Positions 24,495 to 32,966 of a DNA stretch of 35,349 bases are shown one piece after another. The notes below the pieces were generated by a model. It saw nothing but the letters and a program-made list of their open reading frames with translations. It was not told where the DNA came from and did no database searches. This DNA is from Spirochaetota bacterium (GTDB taxonomy: Bacteria > Spirochaetota > GWE2-31-10 > JAFGQB01), in contig JAFGQB010000032.1 in the NCBI GenBank assembly GCA_016935915.1, forward strand, positions 1-35,349, in the 5' to 3' direction. How positions within the stretch are numbered: position 1 is the stretch's first letter; each line of letters opens with the position of its first letter. The position numbers were made by a program, and so were the translations under genes.

Positions 24495-26786
24495 ATGAAG
24501 CCTTATGATTCTAAAAGTATATTAATTATCGGAGCTGGACTTTTACAAGTGCCGGTCATTAAAACTGCTAATGAATTGGGTTTAAAAACAATTGTTACTG
24601 ATTACAATATAGATGCGCCTGGTATGAAAATAGCTGACCATCCTGTAGTGATATCAATTAAAGATATTGACGGTACGGTCAGAGTTATAAAACAACTTAA
24701 TAAAAAAATCAAGATTGATGGTGTTATTACATCAGGTACTGATGCATCTATGACTGTTGCAGCTGTGGCAAATGCATTAAACCTTCCCGGTATACCTTTT
24801 GAAAATGCAGAAGCTGCAAGCAATAAATTTAAGATGAGAAAACGACTCTTAGAACATAATGTACCTATTCCGAAATTTTTTAAATGCTGGAGCTTTGATG
24901 ATCTTTTAAATATTTCTAAAGAACTTAATTATCCTTTTGTAATTAAACCGGTTGACAATATGGGTGCAAGAGGAGTAATGAAAATAGACAATGAAGCACT
25001 GCTTCATGTCGCATTTGATAACGCAAAAAAAGGAAGCCCTTCAGGCGAGTTAATAGTGGAAGAATATATGGAGGGAAGTGAATTATCAATCGACTCAATA
25101 GTTTATCATGATCAAATAAAAATAACAGGAATAGCGGACAGGATTATTGCACGGGAACCATATTTTATTGAATTAGGACATATATTGCCATCCAATCAAC
25201 CTGAAAATGTTTTAGAAAATGCCGTTGATGTTTTTAAACAGGCGATAAAGGCTATAGGTATTACACTTGGAGCGGCTAAAGGCGACATTAAGCTTACTAA
25301 AGAAGGTGCGAAAATAGTTGAAATAGCAGCAAGACTGTCAGGCGGATTTATGTCTGCATATACATATCCTTATGCTACAGGTGTTAATCTTATCAGAATA
25401 GCAATTGATCTATCATTAGGCATCGAACCATTACCTCAACTTTTTATACCTACAAAAAACAGGATTTCTATAGAAAAGGCAATTATACCAAAACCTGGTG
25501 TAATTAAGGAAATAAATGGAGTTAATGAAGCATTATCAATACATGGTATTATGAATGTATTTACAAGAGTTAACATAGGTGATGAGATTTTTGATCCTAA
25601 AAGCAATGTTGAAAAAGCGGGAAATATCATTGCAGTCAAGGATACAAGAGAAGAAGCTTTAAAAACCATAGAAGAAGCTGAAAAATTCATTAATATACTT
25701 ACTGAACCGTTTAAAGTATTAAGCTGGGATACTATTTGTCATAAAGCAAGAGAAAGATTTAACAGGGCATGCTATGTATGCAATGTTTGCAACGGTGTTG
25801 AATGCAGAGGAAAAATGCCAGGCATTGGCGGGATCGGTAATGGAAATGCTTTTATCAGAAATTATAAAGATCTAAATAAAATATTGATTAAAACAAGAAT
25901 CATACATAATATAAAAGATATAGACACTTCATGTGATTTTTTTCATGTCAAATTATCATTGCCGTTGATCGCTGCGCCTATCTCTGGATGTGATATCAAT
26001 CTGGGCGGTAATATTACTGAATTGGAATATGATTTAGCTATAGTAGAAGGTTGTAAAGATAACGGAATAATTGGATTTGTAGGGGACAGAGCAAATGATA
26101 ATCTTTATAAAATAGGGCTTGAAGCTATCAAAAATGTCAATGGCTATGGCGGGATTATATTTAAACCACATGAAGATCAGAATGAATTAAAAAAAAGATT
26201 AAATGAAGCTAAAAATAATAATGTAAAATTTGTCGGTATAGACATTGATGCTAGTGCATTTTTAAAAATGAAATCATATAATCAAAATGTCAGTCCAAAA
26301 ACTTTTGAACAGCTTTTAGATCTAAGAGAATCAACCGGCACACCTTTTATAATTAAAGGAATAATGACAATTGATGATGCATTATTATCGATAAAATCGG
26401 GAGCTGATGCAATAGTAGTAAGCAATCATGGTGGAAGAATTACCGACAATCATCCCTCTTCAATTTCAGTTTTAAGAGAAATTTCAGAAGCTGTAAAAGG
26501 TAAAATTAAGATTATTTTTGATGGTGGAATAAGAAGCGGAGAAGATATATTTAAGGCAATTGCATTGGGGGCTGATTATGTAATGATAGGCAGACCTTTT
26601 GCTATAGCAGTTATGGGCGGAGAAAAAATTGGTATAAATATTTTGATTAATCGTTATAAAGAAGAGCTTGAAAAAATAATGTTAATAACCGGCTGCAGGA
26701 CAATCTACGACATTAAAGAAGATTTAATTATTACACCTGATTTCAGACAGAGTATTTACATTCAGAACGGAAGGTGTTATAATTAA
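24495..26786 (+). CDS. Fusion of an ATP-grasp ligase and an FMN-dependent alpha-hydroxy-acid dehydrogenase-type domain
   Basis: 763 residues from ATG 24495 (GGAG lies 5 bases before it; an ATG at 24483 would overlap that site). Residues 1-405 form a PurT/CarB-type ATP-grasp enzyme: Rossmann start ILIIGAGLLQVPVIK, ATP lid FVIKPVDNMGARGV (148-161), metal/phosphate site KIVEIAARLSGGF (273-285). Residues 420-450 hold Cys426-x2-Cys429-x2-Cys432-x4-Cys437 just before MPGIGGIGNGNAFIRN. From about 440 the FMN barrel follows, with FIIKGIMT (Lys621), SNHGGR (His645, Arg648) and FDGGIRSGEDIFKA with IGRPF (676-702). The FMN half resembles the LldD superfamily, but its four cysteines are unusual there. 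Chemically it could ligate and oxidise or reduce one substrate; which one is unknown. Confidence 0.85.
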   Translation: MKPYDSKSILIIGAGLLQVPVIKTANELGLKTIVTDYNIDAPGMKIADHPVVISIKDIDGTVRVIKQLNKKIKIDGVITSGTDASMTVAAVANALNLPGIPFENAEAASNKFKMRKRLLEHNVPIPKFFKCWSFDDLLNISKELNYPFVIKPVDNMGARGVMKIDNEALLHVAFDNAKKGSPSGELIVEEYMEGSELSIDSIVYHDQIKITGIADRIIAREPYFIELGHILPSNQPENVLENAVDVFKQAIKAIGITLGAAKGDIKLTKEGAKIVEIAARLSGGFMSAYTYPYATGVNLIRIAIDLSLGIEPLPQLFIPTKNRISIEKAIIPKPGVIKEINGVNEALSIHGIMNVFTRVNIGDEIFDPKSNVEKAGNIIAVKDTREEALKTIEEAEKFINILTEPFKVLSWDTICHKARERFNRACYVCNVCNGVECRGKMPGIGGIGNGNAFIRNYKDLNKILIKTRIIHNIKDIDTSCDFFHVKLSLPLIAAPISGCDINLGGNITELEYDLAIVEGCKDNGIIGFVGDRANDNLYKIGLEAIKNVNGYGGIIFKPHEDQNELKKRLNEAKNNNVKFVGIDIDASAFLKMKSYNQNVSPKTFEQLLDLRESTGTPFIIKGIMTIDDALLSIKSGADAIVVSNHGGRITDNHPSSISVLREISEAVKGKIKIIFDGGIRSGEDIFKAIALGADYVMIGRPFAIAVMGGEKIGINILINRYKEELEKIMLITGCRTIYDIKEDLIITPDFRQSIYIQNGRCYN
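26755..26783 (+). promoter_or_regulatory. Promoter of the hexokinase gene (extended -10), leaderless type
   Basis: TTTACA (26755-26760), a 17-base spacer and TATAAT (26778-26783) preceded by TGT (extended -10). It lies within the last codons of the fusion gene. The ATG begins 8 bases after the -10 box, so the transcript would start at or beside the A of the ATG. Confidence 0.6.
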
Positions 26787-26791
26787 AAATA

Positions 26792-28078
26792 ATGAATAAT
26801 AATTTTAAAAAAGTTGAAAGATTTTTAAAAAAATATAATCTTCATCATTCTTTAATTAATATAGATCATTATTCAAATTTATTCATCAAAGAAATGAAAA
26901 AAGGACTTCTGCAAAAAAGAAGTTCCTTAAAAATGCTTCCTACATTTATTAATACCAAGGAAAAAATACAGTCTGGTCAAAAGATAATCGTTATAGATGC
27001 CGGAGGTACAAATTTACGAATAGCTTTAGTTGAATTTAATAAAAGTTTTATTCCTGATGTTACATATTTAAAAAATTTTAAAATGCCTGGTTATAAAAAA
27101 GAGATATCTTCACATGATTTTTTTAAGATGCTTAAATATTATTTAAAACCGATAGAAAACTTAAGCGGCAAAATTGGTTTTTGCTTTTCATATCCTACAG
27201 AGTCAAATTCGGATAAGGATGGTAAAGTAATATCATTCAGCAAGGAAATAAGTATAAATGGATTAAAAGGCAATTATTTGGGTAATACTTTAAATTCATA
27301 TTTCAAGCATAAGAAAAAAATTATTGTTTTAAATGATACTGTTGCAGCTTTACTGTCAGGACTTATATATAAAGAAAAAAAATATGATTCTTATATTGGT
27401 TTTATTCTTGGAACCGGCACCAATTGCGGTTATATTGGTGATTATTATAATGTTAAAAATAGAATTAATTATACACAACAGGTTATAAATATTGAATCTG
27501 GTAATTTTAATAAAATAAAAAGAGGTATGATCGATATTGAATTAGATAATAATACTGATAATCCTAACAGTTATACTTTAGAAAAAATGATATCAGGACA
27601 ATACCTTGGATCATTAATTAATTCAGCATTGAAGTATGCTGTACACCAAAACCTTTTTGATAAAAACAGCGGCTATAAATTATTAAAAATTGATAATATT
27701 TCAACAAAGGAATTGTCTGATTTTTTAGATAATCCTTTTTCAAGTGAAAATATTTTATCTGCTTCGCTTGATAAAAAAGATGATGACAACAGAGTTACTT
27801 TGTTTTTATTAATTGATAATTTTATTGAAAGAGCGGCAAAAATATCAGCATTTATCTTATCAGCTGTTTCAATATATCTGAACAAAGGAAAAAATCCGAT
27901 CAAACCTATTTGTTTTGTATGTGAAGGTACAACTTTTAATAAATTGAATAATTTAAAATTCAAAACCAATTTTTATTTAAAAAATTATCTTGAGCATAAT
28001 AAAAAAATTTTTTTTGATATTATCAATATCAACAATGCTACATTGATAGGTTCTGCTGTAGCTGCTTTGATAAATTAA
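26792..28078 (+). CDS. Hexokinase (sugar kinase, hexokinase family)
   Basis: 428 residues. The phosphate-1 motif VIDAGGTNLRIALV (Asp69, Gly71-Gly72-Thr73-Asn74) is followed by the sugar-binding stretch FCFSYPTES (130-138), the catalytic loop LNDTVAALLSG (Asn181, Asp182) and phosphate-2 LGTGTNCGY (206-214). These fit the eukaryote-type hexokinase family found in spirochaetes, larger than ROK or Glk kinases. The enzyme phosphorylates glucose or a related hexose with ATP in the cytoplasm. The N-terminal 60 residues are helical. The gene starts 5 bases after the fusion gene stop with no Shine-Dalgarno and has a strong extended -10 promoter right in front, so it is probably leaderless. Confidence 0.92.
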   Translation: MNNNFKKVERFLKKYNLHHSLINIDHYSNLFIKEMKKGLLQKRSSLKMLPTFINTKEKIQSGQKIIVIDAGGTNLRIALVEFNKSFIPDVTYLKNFKMPGYKKEISSHDFFKMLKYYLKPIENLSGKIGFCFSYPTESNSDKDGKVISFSKEISINGLKGNYLGNTLNSYFKHKKKIIVLNDTVAALLSGLIYKEKKYDSYIGFILGTGTNCGYIGDYYNVKNRINYTQQVINIESGNFNKIKRGMIDIELDNNTDNPNSYTLEKMISGQYLGSLINSALKYAVHQNLFDKNSGYKLLKIDNISTKELSDFLDNPFSSENILSASLDKKDDDNRVTLFLLIDNFIERAAKISAFILSAVSIYLNKGKNPIKPICFVCEGTTFNKLNNLKFKTNFYLKNYLEHNKKIFFDIININNATLIGSAVAALIN

Positions 28079-28087
28079 TTATAATTA

Positions 28088-28116
28088 TTAATAATAAAAA
28101 AATTTTATGCTATACT
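28088..28116 (+). promoter_or_regulatory. Promoter of the HAD gene (extended -10), leaderless type
   Basis: TTAATA (28088-28093), a 17-base spacer and TATACT (28111-28116) with TGC directly before it. Six bases separate the -10 box from the ATG, so the predicted start is at the ATG. Confidence 0.55.
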
Positions 28117-28122
28117 TGTTTA

Positions 28123-28836
28123 ATGACGGATTTTCTTTTTTTATTTGATATTGACGGAACAATTCTTGATTCAAATGGATACGGAAAAAAGGCTTTTATA
28201 GAATCATTTGAAAAATTATTTAATAAAAAGATAGATTTTGATGTTTCTTTTTTAGGCGGTATTGATAATGTAATTTTTAAACAGCTATACCAAAAATTTA
28301 AATTAAATAATAAATACATAAATATTTATTGGGAAAAATTTAAAAAAGAATATTTATTAATTTTACAGGAATATTCGGATACAAGAGAATGGTCATTATA
28401 TCCCAATGTATATGAAACGGTCAGTTATTTAAGCAAATATTCAAATGTTTCTATTGCTACAGGTAATATTAAAAAAGGAGCAGAAATAAAGTTGAAAAAA
28501 TTCAATCTTTTAGGATTTTTCCCTGTGGGTGGCTATGGAGATAAAGCAATTGATAGAGTTGATTTCATTTATGATTCAATAAGAGAAAGTGAAAAAAAAT
28601 ATAATAAAAAGTTTAAATTACAAAATATATATCTTTTCGGTGATACAGAATTGGATGTAAAAAGCGCAAATCAATGTGGAATAAATTCAGTTTTAATCGA
28701 TCATAATGAAAAGTATAAAAAGTCAGCTTTAAATTGGAATACAAAATATTACGGAAATTTTAAAAGTATTGATAAGTTTATGAAATTGATATCATTACAA
28801 GAAAAAATAAACCATAAGAAAATTTATTTTTTTTAA
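28123..28836 (+). CDS. HAD-superfamily hydrolase (phosphoglycolate phosphatase-like)
   Basis: 237 residues. Motif I is FLFDIDGTILDS (nucleophile Asp9, acid/base Asp11). Motif II is SIATGNIKKG. Motif III is the Lys in DKAIDR or nearby. Motif IV is YLFGDTELDVKSANQCGINSVLID, with acidic residues for magnesium. A helical cap (about 18-95) between motifs I and II marks type C1 phosphatases such as Gph. Substrates of this group are small phosphorylated metabolites such as phosphoglycolate or sugar phosphates. No Shine-Dalgarno is visible before the ATG; an extended -10 box sits 6 bases upstream. Confidence 0.9.
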   Translation: MTDFLFLFDIDGTILDSNGYGKKAFIESFEKLFNKKIDFDVSFLGGIDNVIFKQLYQKFKLNNKYINIYWEKFKKEYLLILQEYSDTREWSLYPNVYETVSYLSKYSNVSIATGNIKKGAEIKLKKFNLLGFFPVGGYGDKAIDRVDFIYDSIRESEKKYNKKFKLQNIYLFGDTELDVKSANQCGINSVLIDHNEKYKKSALNWNTKYYGNFKSIDKFMKLISLQEKINHKKIYFF

Positions 28837-28863
28837 ATTATATAAATTTCATTTAAAATAATT

Positions 28864-28869
28864 TATAAT
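28864..28869 (+). promoter_or_regulatory. -10 box of the START-like gene, leaderless type
   Basis: TATAAT, with 7 bases between it and the ATG at 28877. A -35 box is not convincing. The gene has no Shine-Dalgarno. Confidence 0.5.
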
Positions 28870-28876
28870 ATTAACA

Positions 28877-29563
28877 ATGATTAATAAAAAAATGAGAAGA
28901 AACACGGTAATTTTTAAAATTATATTAATATTTCTATTAGCAGAAACAAGAATATTTCCAACTGTTTTTGATTCGGTAAAATGGAATCTTGAAAAATCAA
29001 AAAATAATATTTCTTTATACATTCAGGATGATAAAAATTTGAAAATTAATTTTTATAAAGCTGAAACCATTGTAAATGGTATTGATATGGAATTGATTTT
29101 TAATAATATTGCTGATTGTAATCAGTATAAAAAGATTTTTACTAATATTGAAATATTTGAAATTGTTGAATTCTTCTCTAATAATAGTTTTTTATTGCTT
29201 GCCGAACTTAATTTTTTTCCGTACAAAAACAGATCTTATCTTGCAGAATGTAGTCTGGTTAAGGATGATGAAAATAATACTTTCATTTTTGAATGGCATC
29301 CGATTTATGATTTTAAAAAAGAATCTTACATTAAAAACAAAAAAAATAATAAAATTGTCAGTTTTATTTATGGGCGTTGGATGGTAAAAAAAATTGATGA
29401 TAATATGGTTTATGTATCGATAGAATATCATAATGATTGGGAAACGAATTTACCCCTGAAATTCATACATGAAGTGGAGAAATTTTATACAATTAAAAAT
29501 TTACAGACAATTATAAATTATACTTTTAAACAACAGAAAAATTTATTAAAATTACATAAATAA
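28877..29563 (+). CDS. Exported START/SRPBCC-like lipid-binding-fold protein
   Basis: 228 residues. A signal peptide (about 1-28, FKIILIFLLAETRIFPTVFD) is followed by a domain with the helix-grip layout of START proteins: KWNLEKSKNNISLYIQDD, then YKAETIVNGIDMELIFNNIADCNQYKKI, then beta strands NFFPYKNRSYLAECSLV, FIFEWHPIYDF and VYVSIEYHNDWETNLPLKFI, and a final helix. START domains bind a lipid or other hydrophobic ligand in a deep pocket. It lies directly upstream of the P83/100 gene with 26 bases between, so the two exported proteins may be co-transcribed. The fold call rests on pattern only. Confidence 0.62.
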   Translation: MINKKMRRNTVIFKIILIFLLAETRIFPTVFDSVKWNLEKSKNNISLYIQDDKNLKINFYKAETIVNGIDMELIFNNIADCNQYKKIFTNIEIFEIVEFFSNNSFLLLAELNFFPYKNRSYLAECSLVKDDENNTFIFEWHPIYDFKKESYIKNKKNNKIVSFIYGRWMVKKIDDNMVYVSIEYHNDWETNLPLKFIHEVEKFYTIKNLQTIINYTFKQQKNLLKLHK

Positions 29564-29589
29564 ATTTTTAAATAATTAAGGAGCAAAAT

Positions 29590-31260
29590 GTGAAATCAAA
29601 ATTCTTTATATTACTTTTTGCAACTATAATTTTTTATTTATCAGCCCTTGAAGTTGATATTGACGAAATTAAAAATGTAAATAAAATACAATTTGAAAAT
29701 TATAAGGGGCATATTGACAAATATGATTCTGAACGCAGTATCAGAAATATTGGCTATCAATTGGGACTTTTTGAAAAAGAAAATGAATTGTTCAGGTATC
29801 ATATGAAATATTCAATAATACATGCGATTGATGAAAAAACAAAAGAAAAATATGATGCAGATATTTTCTCAATAGATAGTGATGCGCAAGTCGGTCATAT
29901 AAGAAATATAAGATTTATAATAAGCGGTTATCTTTCAAAACAATATGGTTATACAAAAAGACAATCAGATGCTTTAGCATTATTTTTAACTTATTATAAT
30001 GCATATTACAGAGGTAATCTAGAATATTTTAATGATAAGTATAAAGAAATTGTTATAAACTATATTAATAAAAGCAATGCAGGTATTTCTACCAAGTATT
30101 ATGAATGGCCCGGCAGTACAAAAATTCTTATTCCATTAACTAAAAGTTCTCAAAAAGATAAATTAAAATCACTGGAAACCTTTGAAATCAGCAATTCAAA
30201 AATTATTGATGAGATGAGGAAAAGTGATGATAAAAAAATAGATGAAAGAAAAGAGATGGTAAAATTAAAGGAAAAAGAACTTGTTGAGGAAAAAAAGTCA
30301 ATAGAAAAAGAAAAAAAAGATGTTCAGACTGAGAGAAAAGAAATTGAAAAGCAGAAAGATACGATCGAAAAAGAAAAAGAAGAAATTGCTAAAAAAGAGG
30401 ATGAGATCAAAAAAGAAAAAGAGGAAGTAAAAAATATAAAAGATGATAAATCAAGAAAAAATAAAGAGGAAGAAATTAAAAAAGAAGAAAAGAAGCTTGA
30501 AGAAAAAAAAGCTGAAGTAATAAAAAAAGAAGAAGCAGTTAAAAAAGAGGAGACAAAAGTATCAAAAAAAGAAGAACAGGTAAAGCAGAAAGAGCAGACA
30601 GCTTTAACTAAGACACAGACAGTACAGAAAGAAAAAGAACAGATTAAAAGAGACATTACTCAGCCTAAATCAAGGGAAGAAGCATTAGCGCAAAAAGAAA
30701 AAGAGTTGAAGGAAAGAGAAGATGAGCTTAAAAGACAGCAGAGAGATGATAAGGTTTATGCAGATAAATTTTATTATTTAAAAACCAAAGAATATATGGT
30801 CGGAGGACATTATAATAATGAGATGTATATAATCGATGCAGCAGGTATGAAAGTGAGTTTGAAATCTCCAGTTGAAAAGATCTGCGGATATAAATATCTA
30901 GTATATAAAGAAGGAGTAGTTGTAATTACATATAAAACAACTCATGAATCTGATCACAATTTAACATTACTTGATCTTGAAAAATTGGATGTTAAAAAAG
31001 CCGGTATAGACAATATTTTTTTTAGAAGCTTTATCGAAGAATATGAAAATCATATTTTTGCAATAGTTAAAAACGGTGATGATTATTATCTTGGAAAATT
31101 TAATAAAAGCCTTGAAAGAGTAGCAATATCCGATGAAAAGATTGATTTTGCCACATTTATAACATTTTATAAAGATTATATATATGTGAACAATGTTAAA
31201 AATGAGATTATTGTTTTAAATAAAAATGATTTGAAAAATATAGGCATTGTCAAGCCGTAA
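29590..31260 (+). CDS. P83/100 family antigen (spirochaete)
   Basis: 556 residues. The start is GTG with AAGGAG 6 bases upstream; the ATG two bases before it is followed at once by a stop. Residues 1-20 are a signal peptide. Residues 21-185 match the N-terminal domain of Borrelia burgdorferi P83/100: QFENYKGHIDKYDS, DADIFSIDSDAQVGHIRNIR, FIISGYLSKQYGYTKRQSDA, YYNAYYRGNLEYF and NAGISTKYYEWPGSTKILIPL. Residues about 205-390 are a charged coiled coil of repeated KKEKEEIKKEE units. Residues 395-556 are the conserved C-terminal beta-rich domain. In Borrelia it is a large vesicle-associated antigen of unknown biochemical function. This is the strongest evidence that the window is from a spirochaete. 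Confidence 0.93.
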   Translation: MKSKFFILLFATIIFYLSALEVDIDEIKNVNKIQFENYKGHIDKYDSERSIRNIGYQLGLFEKENELFRYHMKYSIIHAIDEKTKEKYDADIFSIDSDAQVGHIRNIRFIISGYLSKQYGYTKRQSDALALFLTYYNAYYRGNLEYFNDKYKEIVINYINKSNAGISTKYYEWPGSTKILIPLTKSSQKDKLKSLETFEISNSKIIDEMRKSDDKKIDERKEMVKLKEKELVEEKKSIEKEKKDVQTERKEIEKQKDTIEKEKEEIAKKEDEIKKEKEEVKNIKDDKSRKNKEEEIKKEEKKLEEKKAEVIKKEEAVKKEETKVSKKEEQVKQKEQTALTKTQTVQKEKEQIKRDITQPKSREEALAQKEKELKEREDELKRQQRDDKVYADKFYYLKTKEYMVGGHYNNEMYIIDAAGMKVSLKSPVEKICGYKYLVYKEGVVVITYKTTHESDHNLTLLDLEKLDVKKAGIDNIFFRSFIEEYENHIFAIVKNGDDYYLGKFNKSLERVAISDEKIDFATFITFYKDYIYVNNVKNEIIVLNKNDLKNIGIVKP

Positions 31261-31374
31261 TAAGATTCCAATACTATTATAAAATCAGAAGGTAATGATT
31301 CAATTAAATTATTTAGGTCAAATTTCGAATAAAAATATAATAAACAGATAGTCTTTTAGACATTCAGTTTTTCT

Positions 31375-31408
31375 GTCATTGCTAAGGCTGAAAGCCTGAA
31401 GCAATGAC
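31375..31408. repeat. REP-like intergenic palindrome
   Basis: GTCATTGCT (31375-31383) pairs exactly with AGCAATGAC (31400-31408), and inside it AGGCT (31385-31389) pairs with AGCCT (31393-31397) around a GAA loop. The core CATTGCnnnGG...CCnnnGAAGCAATG strongly recalls a short palindromic repeat family I know from many bacterial genomes. It occurs once in this window. Confidence 0.5.
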
Positions 31409-31412
31409 TTGT

Positions 31413-31450
31413 AATTTCAATGAATGAGGTGGCATCTCATGAAATTTTTT
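31413..31450 (+). terminator. Terminator after the P83/100 gene
   Basis: AATTTC (31413-31418) and ATGAG (31424-31428) pair with CTCAT (31436-31440) and GAAATT (31441-31446), with one 5-base bulge, followed by TTTT to 31450. It directly follows the REP-like hairpin. Confidence 0.55.
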
Positions 31451-31481
31451 GGGTTAATCCCTTATTCGACATTCGACCTAT

Positions 31482-32966
31482 TTATTTTGTTTCAGGATTT
31501 ATATTTTCTTTATGAATTTTTTCAGGTTTACTTTTTTTGGTGAAATTCATATAAAATTTTACTCCGAAGTTAAGTTTTATTCCGGTACCATTATTGTTTG
31601 AAAGTCTCATGTCATATGTATCGAGTGTTGTATCATTTTGATCGACATCGCTGAAAATATGCATTACTCCGCCGCCTGCTTCTATGAAAAATGCAATCTG
31701 GCTTATCAGGTAAAATTCTATACCGCCGAAGCCGTAACCTCCTAAAGTTACACTGGGCAGGAAAATATCAAAGTCATAAAAACCGAAAGTAATTCCGATA
31801 TGCATTTCAGCTCCAAGGTAGATCCTTATAAAATTTGAAAACATTGGAGAAAAAAATGCTATTGATAAAGATCCTGTTGCAATTGAAGTTCTTGTTCTTT
31901 CAGAAGTTACTGTCCCGGGAAGAGATGAACCTATATTGCCTGCTAAAGCTATTGTAAAAAGGTTTGCTATTTTGGGAGATAAAATACCTACAGCACATGT
32001 TGTGTAAATACCTGCCTGTCCAACGCTTAAAGAAAATCCAAAACCTTTTCCCCATTGATCAGATGATATTCTTTTTTTAAATATCTCTATCTCTTTTTTT
32101 CTGTCATCATTAATTTTATCCAATCTTTTTTTAATGTCGTCTTTTATTTCAATATTAAGGTTTTTCAATTCGTCTAGTAATGAATTTAAAAGCTCTTCAT
32201 CTGAGACTGATTTTCTGGATAAAAGTTCAACTGTTTCGCTTAGCTCTTCTATTTTTTCATAAAGCTGATCGACATTTTCAATATCTTCTTTTTTTATTTC
32301 TGTAGTTTTAACAATTTTTTCATCGCCTTCAATGATTTTTTTGAAACTGATTTTTTCTTCAATAACAGCAATTTTTTTCATTAAATAACTTAAGAATATC
32401 GGATAAATAACTTTTAAAGTTTCCTGATCTGCAGCTAAAGCTGTAAGATTTAAATTTAGATTGTTTTTCCTGTTTTCTCTTACTATTTCGCGTGTTATTT
32501 CTGTCAACATTTCATCTGTAACTGTAAGATCCAGTTTTTGAAGAAGTTCTTTGACTTTATCCCTGCTTTCAGCAATGAGTTTTAATTCTTCCTCTTTTAT
32601 TTTTTCTTCAAATACAACAAATCTGTTTTTTAAATATTTTAATGTAATATTGAGTCCGTCATCAACATTTAAATATCTTTTTGTTTCTATTAATTGGTCA
32701 AGGATATCAATTTTTAAAAAAAACAGTTCATCCGATGTATAGATCTTTTTATTATATTTTTGATATTCTTTTGCAAGGGACCTTAATTCTAATATCTTTA
32801 TCTGAATATCATTATCATTTTTTAATTCTGCTATATTTTTGATGAAGTATTCAACCTGATCAAGAGCTATATAAATTTCATTCGGATCAATTATATTGTT
32901 GTCTGAATAAATGAAAAAACAAGTAATCAGCATAAAAAATAAGACAAGAAAATATTTTTTTTTCAT
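31482..32966 (-). CDS. Exported coiled-coil protein with a C-terminal outer-membrane beta-barrel
   Basis: 494 residues. A signal peptide (1-21, YFLVLFFMLITCFFIYS) is followed by a long helical region (about 25-310) with several heptad-type segments (KNRFVVFEEKIKEEELK, YEKIEELSETVELLSRKS, LLDELKNLNIEIKDDIKKR). From about 315 to 480 the composition changes to glycine- and aromatic-rich amphipathic strands (GKGFGFSLSVGQAG, IYLGAEMHIGITFGFYDF, VTLGGYGFGGIEFY, GIKLNFGVKFYMNFT), a typical 8-10-strand barrel. The tail is polar. The start overlaps the sugar transferase stop by 4 bases (ATGA), so translation is coupled. A periplasmic stalk or surface anchoring role is inferred from architecture. Confidence 0.75.
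   Translation of the reverse strand: MKKKYFLVLFFMLITCFFIYSDNNIIDPNEIYIALDQVEYFIKNIAELKNDNDIQIKILELRSLAKEYQKYNKKIYTSDELFFLKIDILDQLIETKRYLNVDDGLNITLKYLKNRFVVFEEKIKEEELKLIAESRDKVKELLQKLDLTVTDEMLTEITREIVRENRKNNLNLNLTALAADQETLKVIYPIFLSYLMKKIAVIEEKISFKKIIEGDEKIVKTTEIKKEDIENVDQLYEKIEELSETVELLSRKSVSDEELLNSLLDELKNLNIEIKDDIKKRLDKINDDRKKEIEIFKKRISSDQWGKGFGFSLSVGQAGIYTTCAVGILSPKIANLFTIALAGNIGSSLPGTVTSERTRTSIATGSLSIAFFSPMFSNFIRIYLGAEMHIGITFGFYDFDIFLPSVTLGGYGFGGIEFYLISQIAFFIEAGGGVMHIFSDVDQNDTTLDTYDMRLSNNNGTGIKLNFGVKFYMNFTKKSKPEKIHKENINPETK

Noticed and set aside
30324-30656. 110-residue Phe/Ser-rich ORF antisense to the P83/100 coiled coil
   Set aside because: Reverse complement of Lys/Glu repeats gives Phe/Ser strings; not a protein.
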